Both the position numbers and the translations under genes were made by a program. The notes beneath the pieces are model-generated. The model was given only the letters and a program-made list of their open reading frames with translations, did no database searches and was not told where the DNA came from. From positions 1 through 5,645 of the forward strand of contig DAHXMQ010000342.1 of the NCBI GenBank assembly GCA_027371625.1: DNA of 5,645 nt. The letters are read 5' to 3'. Numbering within the stretch: position 1 is the first letter of the stretch; the number at the start of each line of letters is the position of its first letter. Shown one piece after another: positions 1 through 5,400 of this stretch. This stretch comes from Candidatus Methanoperedentaceae archaeon (GTDB taxonomy: Archaea > Halobacteriota > Methanosarcinia > Methanosarcinales > Methanoperedenaceae).

Positions 1-99
1 ATTGATGTGATGCAGATAAAAAAGGCAAAGGGTACTTCGCTTGATTATATTTTGCTACCAGAGATCGAGGCACTGAAAAAAGAATACGGCATTATTTGA
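1..99 (+). CDS. 3' end of an unidentified protein (partial, 32 codons plus stop)
   Basis: Frame 1 is open from the first base to a TGA at 97-99. It encodes a charged, Lys/Glu-rich tail ending LLPEIEALKKEYGII, which looks like a C-terminal alpha helix. The start and any diagnostic domain lie to the left of the window, so I do not recognise the family. It is convergent with mfnA and the two coding regions overlap by 8 nt (92-99). It could be a chance open frame, but the helix-like composition and a stop placed right at the end of mfnA make a real gene more likely. Confidence 0.6.
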   Translation: MDVMQIKKAKGTSLDYILLPEIEALKKEYGII

Positions 100-1216
100 G
101 GCATTCCCCAAGATCGGAGATGAACTGCTCCAGCGCCTCCTCTCTTAGATGAGGCATTATTATAAGCCTCATGGCTCTCGGAGCTCTTGTTATCGAAGTA
201 GTCCATCCTTTTTTGCGCAGTTTTTTCCTCACATTCTCAAGGTCGGGAATATCCAGAGCCACGATGTTCATCACAGGTTCGATCAAAGGCTCTATCCTGA
301 ACTCCTGAACTCCTTCAACTAACCTGTCTGTCATTTTAATGCACCGCTTTACGATTCTCCTGTACCCTTCCATGCCGAGATGCATCATCACGGCATAAGC
401 CGCAGCCACTGCCGCGCCGCTTCGTGTTCCCGTGAGCGAATGCTGCGCCCTTATCGTGAGATAGGGTGTATCGATCTCAAGAGGCAGAAGGCATGATTCT
501 TCCCTGAAAAGCAATCCTCCACTTGGAATTGTGGACATGCCCATCTTATGCGGGTCCGCTGTTATCGAATTCACGCCTTTGATGGAAAAATCAAAATCAT
601 ATTTTTTGTCAAGGAATGGTATGACAAAGCCGCCGAAGGCTGCATCCACATGCAGGAACAGGTTGTTCGCCAGAGCGAGCTTTGCAAGCTTGTCTATCGG
701 GTCGATCTGCCCGAACTCTGTCGAGCCTGCAACCCCGACAAGCGCTATGGTATTGTCATCGATAAGCGCCTCCACAGAATCCATGTCAACTTTAAATTCG
801 TGATCCAGCGAGGCTTTCCTGAATTCTATTCCAAGAAGATTTGAAATCTTATCGAAGGAAAAATGGGCTGAGGCAGGAACAATTACATTGGGATGCCTCT
901 TTTTGCTCATATTCCTTGCAGCCCTGAGCGCCTGGATATTGGATTCAGTTCCTCCTGTCGTTATATATCCGCAGGCGTTCGCATCGCCGAGCATATCCCC
1001 CATCATCTTTATTACACTTTGTTCAAGTTCTTTTGTTCCTGGAAAGAGACCGAAGTCGCCCATGTTCGAACCGATGAACTGCATGTGGGCTTTCACCGCT
1101 ATCGGGTGTGGTCTTGTGCACATCGCGGAGAGCACTTTGTCGTATGAAGTGTCCTTTTTCATTGCCTCCGAAAGCAAAGTTAGAACTTCTTTCTCTGGGA
1201 GCCCTTTTTGGTTCAT
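92..1216 (-). CDS. mfnA: L-tyrosine / L-aspartate decarboxylase MfnA (methanofuran biosynthesis)
   Basis: This is a complete 374-residue cytosolic PLP-dependent group II decarboxylase, close to the usual archaeal MfnA length. The sequence shows the family hallmarks: MCTRPHPIA at about 32-40, GLFPGT at 56-61, TTGGTESN at 86-93 (cofactor phosphate region), His118 in SAHFSFDK (likely ring-stacking His), Asp191 in HVDAAFGG (pyridine nitrogen partner) and Lys224 in ADPHKMG (Schiff-base lysine). TGTRSG at 262-267 is the conserved C-terminal-half motif. Known family role: L-tyrosine to tyramine, the first step of methanofuran side-chain synthesis. In several archaea the enzyme also converts aspartate to beta-alanine for coenzyme A; sequence alone cannot separate these activities. 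The ATG at 1216 gives the normal family N-terminus. There is no clear Shine-Dalgarno sequence, and a TATA-like box lies about 27 bp upstream, so a leaderless transcript is possible. The gene lies downstream of the DUF116 gene on the same strand, separated by 88 bp. All key residues are present. Confidence 0.93.
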   Translation of the reverse strand: MNQKGLPEKEVLTLLSEAMKKDTSYDKVLSAMCTRPHPIAVKAHMQFIGSNMGDFGLFPGTKELEQSVIKMMGDMLGDANACGYITTGGTESNIQALRAARNMSKKRHPNVIVPASAHFSFDKISNLLGIEFRKASLDHEFKVDMDSVEALIDDNTIALVGVAGSTEFGQIDPIDKLAKLALANNLFLHVDAAFGGFVIPFLDKKYDFDFSIKGVNSITADPHKMGMSTIPSGGLLFREESCLLPLEIDTPYLTIRAQHSLTGTRSGAAVAAAYAVMMHLGMEGYRRIVKRCIKMTDRLVEGVQEFRIEPLIEPVMNIVALDIPDLENVRKKLRKKGWTTSITRAPRAMRLIIMPHLREEALEQFISDLGECLK

Positions 1217-1239
1217 GTGCTGAATACCAGAATACGGGT

Positions 1240-1247
1240 TAATAAAA
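1240..1247 (-). promoter_or_regulatory. TATA-like box of mfnA
   Basis: The minus strand reads TTTTATTA here, about 27 bp upstream of the mfnA start codon. At usual archaeal spacing this would begin transcription at or just before the ATG, which agrees with the absence of a ribosome binding site. It is seen by eye only; no transcription data. Confidence 0.4.
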
Positions 1248-1255
1248 GGTTCGGA

Positions 1256-1303
1256 TTTGATGAATCCGTCTAAAATTCTTGAACATACTTTGGATTCATC
1301 AAA
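1256..1303. repeat. Perfect 12-bp inverted repeat between the DUF116 gene and mfnA
   Basis: TTTGATGAATCC at 1256-1267 is the exact reverse complement of GGATTCATCAAA at 1292-1303, with a 24-nt spacer. It starts 1 bp after the DUF116 stop codon (1305-1307) and ends 8 bp before the mfnA TATA-like box. On minus-strand RNA it would form a 12-bp stem, extendable by one G-U pair. A smaller competing hairpin exists at 1253-1267 (GGATT/AATCC with a 5-nt loop). It could be the 3' end structure of the DUF116 transcript or an operator for mfnA. It lacks an immediately adjacent long T-run, so it is not a textbook intrinsic terminator. Confidence 0.6.
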
Positions 1304-1304
1304 A

Positions 1305-1943
1305 TTACTCCTCTATAAACTCATAGAACTTGTCCCAGTCAAGCACCGTGGAGACGCACCCCGCTTTCTCAAGCGTAATCCCGACGCCGCGGATATTCAA
1401 TCTCTCGCACATCTCAAGCCCCGCTTTCACTTCCGTCATGCATCCCACGCCCAGTATTGCCTCGGGTTTATGCTTGCGTATCAGTCTTTTTATGAAGCTT
1501 GAACCGGGCACGATGAATACCTTATAGCCAAGAGCCTCGGCACTTTTCTTGGCTTTTCCTATCTCGCAGCCGCAGTTGGTGCACTGCAATCCTTCCTGGC
1601 TGAGATTGGACTTGCATGTTGCTCCCCTCAGGCATTGCGGGAAGAATATCATGCGCCTGTTCATCGGCGTTTCCCTGAATTTGCGGATTGAAATCTTGTT
1701 CTTGAGCGATATGCCAACATTATCCACGATGGAATCGTCCATCCTAACGAGACGGAACAGTGCCTTGACAAGGCTCTCAAGCACGGTAATGGATAAGAGC
1801 ATGAAATCAGGGAAGATGAATCTCTCGGTTTTAAAGGAATATGCGGTCAGCAGTGCAACGGCTACCGCGATTATGAATAAGAATATTGCGAGATATACTA
1901 CTGCCTCACCTATTATCGTGAAAAATGGCTGTATTGTGAACAT
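1305..1943 (-). CDS. DUF116 family membrane-anchored, cysteine-rich protein
   Basis: The product is a 212-residue protein of uncharacterised function. Residues about 10-35 form one strongly hydrophobic membrane segment. A second moderately hydrophobic amphipathic stretch spans about 43-66, and a soluble C-terminal domain runs from about 98 to 212. That domain has eight cysteines at 104, 110, 121, 124, 126, 168, 179 and 196, with the CTNCGC cluster at 121-126 and the motifs FFPQCLRG, GVGC and KAGCVSTVLDW. This spacing is what I recall for DUF116; it suggests a metal or Fe-S site, which is an inference. I chose the ATG at 1943. The in-frame ATG at 1991 would add 16 polar residues before the membrane helix, and its codon lies only 9 bp from a TATA box, probably upstream of the transcription start. 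If transcription starts further upstream, the 228-residue form is possible. It is followed on the same strand by mfnA. Confidence 0.82.
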   Translation of the reverse strand: MFTIQPFFTIIGEAVVYLAIFLFIIAVAVALLTAYSFKTERFIFPDFMLLSITVLESLVKALFRLVRMDDSIVDNVGISLKNKISIRKFRETPMNRRMIFFPQCLRGATCKSNLSQEGLQCTNCGCEIGKAKKSAEALGYKVFIVPGSSFIKRLIRKHKPEAILGVGCMTEVKAGLEMCERLNIRGVGITLEKAGCVSTVLDWDKFYEFIEE

Positions 1944-2000
1944 GGATGTAGTATGAATTTTTTTGGAGCATAAGGTTATCTGAGCATGCATCGGGTTTTA

Positions 2001-2008
2001 AATATAAA
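2001..2008 (-). promoter_or_regulatory. TATA box of the DUF116 gene
   Basis: The minus strand reads TTTATATT within a longer A/T tract at 1996-2011. Typical archaeal spacing puts the transcription start near 1977. That lies downstream of the 1991 ATG and about 34 nt upstream of the 1943 ATG, which supports the shorter protein. The tract is flanked by GGG/CC (1993-1995 and 2012-2013), so a weak inverted repeat is also possible here. Confidence 0.45.
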
Positions 2009-2010
2009 AA

Positions 2011-2040
2011 ACCGCAGATAAACGCGGATGAACGCAAATT
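2011..2040. repeat. Three tandem copies of a degenerate 10-bp repeat
   Basis: The sequence reads as ACCGCAGATA, AACGCGGATG, AACGCAAATT, three imperfect 10-bp units with the core AACGCRGAT. It lies in the gap between the regulator gene and the DUF116 gene, directly upstream of the DUF116 TATA box. Short ACGC-GAT-type repeats with about one-helical-turn period recur in intergenic regions of many bacteria and archaea (recalled, not searched). Function is unknown. It could be a dispersed intergenic repeat or stacked binding sites on one face of the helix. Confidence 0.55.
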
Positions 2041-2049
2041 AAATGTCTC

Positions 2050-2054
2050 AAAAA
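2050..2054 (-). terminator. Possible oligo-T terminator of the winged-helix gene
   Basis: The minus strand has a run of five T immediately after the TGA stop (2055-2057), followed within about 15 bases by another T-rich stretch. Archaeal RNA polymerase can terminate on short T-runs without a hairpin. The run is short, so this is a weak call. Confidence 0.25.
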
Positions 2055-2336
2055 TCATTTTGCAGACGTTATCTTTGCAATTTCTTTCAGCACCAAAGCG
2101 CCCTTTTCAGTTAAACGATAATGAATAAAGCTCCTCTTTCCCATTTTAACCGATACAGTCTCAATAAGATTCGCCTTCTCAAGCTCTCTTAAACGAATCG
2201 TTCTGGTTTTCTCATTCTTGCAAGCATCAGACAAATCCACAAAGCGTTTGGGCTGCTCTGAAAGGGATTCCATGATATCGAGAATATACTGCTTCCCCAC
2301 AAGCTGAATGATGCTCCTCTGTTCTTCCTTTACCAT
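2055..2336 (-). CDS. Small winged-helix transcriptional regulator (HxlR/ArsR-like)
   Basis: The product is a 93-residue, basic, single-domain DNA-binding protein. Residues about 8-25 (IIQLVGKQYILDIMESLS) form helix 1. FVDLSDAC at 32-39 starts the helix-turn-helix, KTRTIRLRELEKANLI at 43-58 is the probable recognition helix, and VSVKMGKRSFIHYRLTEKG at 61-79 is the beta-hairpin wing. A final helix covers 80-90. The ILDI...LRELE...GLI-like...YRLTEKG pattern is characteristic of archaeal HxlR-type or ArsR-type winged helices. No ligand-binding domain is present; the lone Cys39 gives no metal-site pattern. I chose the ATG at 2336. Extending to a TTG at 2393 adds 19 hydrophobic residues that overlap the predicted start of transcription. 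It is divergent from the surface-protein gene with a shared 159-bp intergenic region, so control of that gene, itself, or both is a reasonable inference. Its target is not proven. Confidence 0.8.
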   Translation of the reverse strand: MVKEEQRSIIQLVGKQYILDIMESLSEQPKRFVDLSDACKNEKTRTIRLRELEKANLIETVSVKMGKRSFIHYRLTEKGALVLKEIAKITSAK

Positions 2337-2397
2337 GATACTGCAAACTGTCAAAAGTAATAGAACAAAATTTCCGATAGAAAAGTATAGCAAACTT

Positions 2398-2405
2398 TAT
2401 TTAAA
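2398..2405 (-). promoter_or_regulatory. TATA box of the winged-helix regulator gene
   Basis: The minus strand reads TTTAAATA, a close match to the archaeal TATA consensus, inside a CTTT...AAAG imperfect palindrome. Expected transcription starts near 2375, giving a leader of about 40 nt before the ATG at 2336. It lies only 13 bp from the TATA box of the divergent gene, so the two preinitiation complexes could interfere with each other. Confidence 0.5.
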
Positions 2406-2418
2406 GAAAGTAAAAAGA

Positions 2419-2426
2419 TTTATATC
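2419..2426 (+). promoter_or_regulatory. TATA box of the PEGA surface-protein gene
   Basis: TTTATATC is preceded by an A-rich, purine-rich stretch (AAAAAGA, 2412-2418) that fits a BRE element. Expected transcription starts around 2447-2452, leaving a leader of about 45 nt that contains the hairpin at 2462-2475. Confidence 0.55.
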
Positions 2427-2461
2427 ATATTAGAACATCAAACATACTGTAAGTGGTGCAA

Positions 2462-2475
2462 CTCCCGAAAGGGAG
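2462..2475 (+). promoter_or_regulatory. GAAA-capped hairpin in the surface-protein 5' leader
   Basis: CTCCC (2462-2466) and GGGAG (2471-2475) pair perfectly around a GAAA loop of the stable GNRA type. It lies 20 nt upstream of the start codon in the predicted leader. A second, mutually exclusive pairing is possible: CCGAA (2465-2469) with TTCGG (2480-2484). Two competing stems just ahead of the ribosome binding site could form a translational switch or an mRNA-stabilising element. I do not match it to a known riboswitch class; the order GCAA then a GAAA-capped stem only loosely recalls class I c-di-GMP riboswitches. Confidence 0.5.
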
Positions 2476-2486
2476 AAGATTCGGAT

Positions 2487-2490
2487 GGTG
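2487..2490 (+). promoter_or_regulatory. GGTG ribosome binding site of the surface-protein gene
   Basis: GGTG matches the core of the archaeal Shine-Dalgarno sequence and ends 5 nt before the ATG at 2496. It favours this start over the in-frame ATGs at 2511 and 2520, which have no such site and would cut the basic N-region off the signal peptide. Confidence 0.6.
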
Positions 2491-2495
2491 GAAAA

Positions 2496-5400
2496 ATGAG
2501 CAGAATAAAAATGTTGGTTATGGCACTGATTATTGCTGGAAGTTTGTGGGTTGGCACGGCAAGTGCTGAATTATTGACTGACTCAACAAATGATATATTC
2601 TCGTCGAGTAATGGAAATCCCGCATCTGGTCCTCCTTATATCGATATTGTTTCTGCTGAAATATCGCAAATTGACTCCACCCACATAAATTTAAAAATAA
2701 AAGTCAATGGGAATATCCCTAGTTTCGGATGGCAGGGGTACTATTTCTATATCGATACCGATCAAAGTAGCAGCACAGGTTTTTCTAACATTGGCTCTAA
2801 TGATATAGGTGTGGATTACGAGGTTGGAGTTAGGGGAAACTCCGGCTCGCCTCCAATATTTGCTGAAATAAGAAAAAATGGAGTTGCACAAGGGGCAGGT
2901 ATACCCATTACATATACAGTTTCTGGAGATACGATATCCACAACAATTTCGCTTGCTGATATTGGAAATCCAACATCTTTCTATTGGATTGCACTTACTA
3001 CAGATGGGGTCTCAGTTAATGATAAGGTGCCTAACAGTGGACATGGTGCTTTTTCTGTATCTGGGGCACAACCATCTAATTACTTCACGGTTTCTAATCT
3101 AAATATGAACGGTCAGGGCAATTATGTTGAGGTAAATTCTGGCGCTACGGTTTCTGGAACTGTAAGCTACACGATATGGGATTCTGGCTGCCCAGGATGT
3201 ATAAAGCAACTCGTGATTGGCTTGGATAATGCCCCCCAAACTTGCATATTCGACAGCATACCTGGTGCTAATCCGGGAAAGTCTGGAACAGCCAGTTTTT
3301 CATTTACTGCACCAACTTCGTCAGGTACTTACACCGTAGGCTGGACAGAAGATGCAATGTATGGTTGTAACGATGCTGAAAACAATTTCCCTGGGAAAAG
3401 CAAAGCGACCTTGGGTACGGTTAAAGTTAATGCGCCTCAAGTTACAACAGGTTCAATCTCGGTTTCCTCATCTCCATCAGGAGCCAGTATCTATCTCGAT
3501 GGTTCATATCAAACAACTACACCTTACACTATCAGCAACGTGCAAGCAGGAAGCCATACTATAACCTTGAAACTCAACGGCTATCAGGATTGGTCAACTA
3601 CCGTTAATGTGGTTGCAGGGCAGACCAGCACAGTTTCACCATCATTAACTCAGCAGATAACAACAAGTTCTATCATTGTTTCCTCAACTCCTTCAGGTGC
3701 AAGCATATATCTTGATGGTTCGTATCAATCAACAACACCTTACACTATCGACAACGTGCCAACAGGTAGCCACACTATAACCTTGAAACTCAGTGGCTAT
3801 CAGGATTGGTCAACTACTGTAAATGTAGTTGCAGGGCAAACAAGTACTGTTTCAGCACCACTAACCCAGCAGATAACAACAGGTTCAATCGCTGTTTCCT
3901 CAACTCCTTCTGGTGCCAGCATTTATCTTGACGGTTCGTATCAATCAACCACACCATACACTATCAACAATGTGCCAGCAGGAATCCATACTATAACCCT
4001 GAAGCTCAACGGCTATCAGGATTGGTCAACTACAGTTAATGTGGTTGCAGGACAGACAACCACAGTATCGGGACAACTTATCCAGCAGATAACAACAGGC
4101 TCGATATCGGTTTCCTCCTCTCCTTCAGGTGCCAGCATCTATCTCGATGGTTCATATCAAACAACTACACCTTACAATATTACCAATGTGCCAGCAGGCA
4201 GTCACACCGTAACCCTGAAGCTCAACGGGTATCAGGATTGGTCAACTACTGTTAATGTGGTTGCTGGACTGACAACTACGGTATATGCACAACTAATCCA
4301 AACACCTCAGCAATCACTTTCCATTTCAGTCTCACCAACCTCTACGACCATAGACAGTGGAAGTTCAGCAAGCTTTTCAATAACCGTGACAGACCAGAAC
4401 GGAAATGGAGTAAGCAGTGCAACCATTGGAATTGAAGATAGTGCAAAGGGCTTCTCAACATCAGTAACCACCGACAGCTATGGTTCTGCCACATATACCA
4501 CAAGTCCAACTTCATCAGGGTATGTCTATTTCACGGCTACAAAGTCAGGATATACAAGCAGCAGTAAAGCGAGTGCTTATGTAACGGTAAACGCTCTAAA
4601 ATCACTTTCCATTTCAGTCTCGCCAACCTCTACGACCGTAGACAGTGGAAGTTCGGCAAGCTTTTCAATAACTGTGACAGACCAGAACGGAAACGGAGTA
4701 AGCGGTGCAACCATTGGAATTGAAGACAGTGCAAAGGGTTTCTCAACATCAGCAACCACCAACAGCTATGGTTCTGCCACATATACTACGAATCCAACAT
4801 CATCAGGTTATGTCTATTTCACGGCTACAAAATCAGGATACACAAGCAGCGGTAAAGCGAGTGCTTATGTAACTGTTCAGCAAACGATCCAAAGCCCTAC
4901 TCTTTCGGATACCTATATTTCTCCTTCAAGTGTTCTTCCAGGACAATCTTTCACAGGATATTATGTTATTGACAATCCCAATTCAAACAGTATGAATGTT
5001 GGCTTAGGTTTGAGCATAAGACGTTCTGGTACAACTACCGAAATCGCGGATAAATCAAATGATATAGTGATTTCTGCTGCACCAGGGTCTAATACCTATT
5101 CCAGAACTTTCACAGTGTTATCATCGACTTCTCCTGGAAGCTACGATGTTGCTCAAGCTATCTGGTCGGGCTCGCCGGGCACAGGAACCCAATACGCTAC
5201 AAGTGGCTGGAAATCTGGAGCACTTACTATTTCAATCAATCAGCCTCTAACTGCAAATTTGAAAGGTGTCGTATACGATAATTTTGATAACCATGTTCTG
5301 GAAGGTTTAACTGTAGAAATTACTGGACCTTTATCAAAAAATGTAATAACTGATCAATATGGGTATTATGAACTAAAAAATATTCCTTTGGGAACTTATT

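Noticed and set aside
531..1223. Several plus-strand open frames opposite mfnA (531-803, 548-844, 888-1223, 893-1147)
   Set aside because: They are antisense shadows of the strongly conserved mfnA frame, overlap one another, and have no recognisable protein features or promoter.
1257..1956. Plus-strand open frames opposite the DUF116 gene (1257-1502, 1330-1527, 1549-1956)
   Set aside because: The minus-strand frame has the conserved DUF116 cysteine motifs and a membrane helix. The plus-strand products are low-quality antisense translations.
2337..2393. N-terminal extension of the winged-helix protein to a TTG at 2393
   Set aside because: The added hydrophobic residues do not belong to the fold, and the TTG lies upstream of the transcription start expected from the TATA box at 2398-2405.
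2447..2495. Surface-protein leader as a canonical class I c-di-GMP riboswitch
   Set aside because: Only the GCAA and the GAAA-capped stem are similar. The conserved second half (GACGCAAAGCC-type segment) is missing and the leader is too short.
2691..3564. Short frames inside the surface-protein gene (2691-2891 minus, 2878-3102 plus, 3352-3564 plus)
   Set aside because: The long frame from 2496 is continuous with a signal peptide and clear repeats, so these are out-of-frame shadows.
3450..4880. Tandem repeats as a sign of a Borg-like extrachromosomal element or a CRISPR array
   Set aside because: The repeats are long, in frame and encode folded domains, with no separate unique spacers. mfnA next door is a core chromosomal gene.
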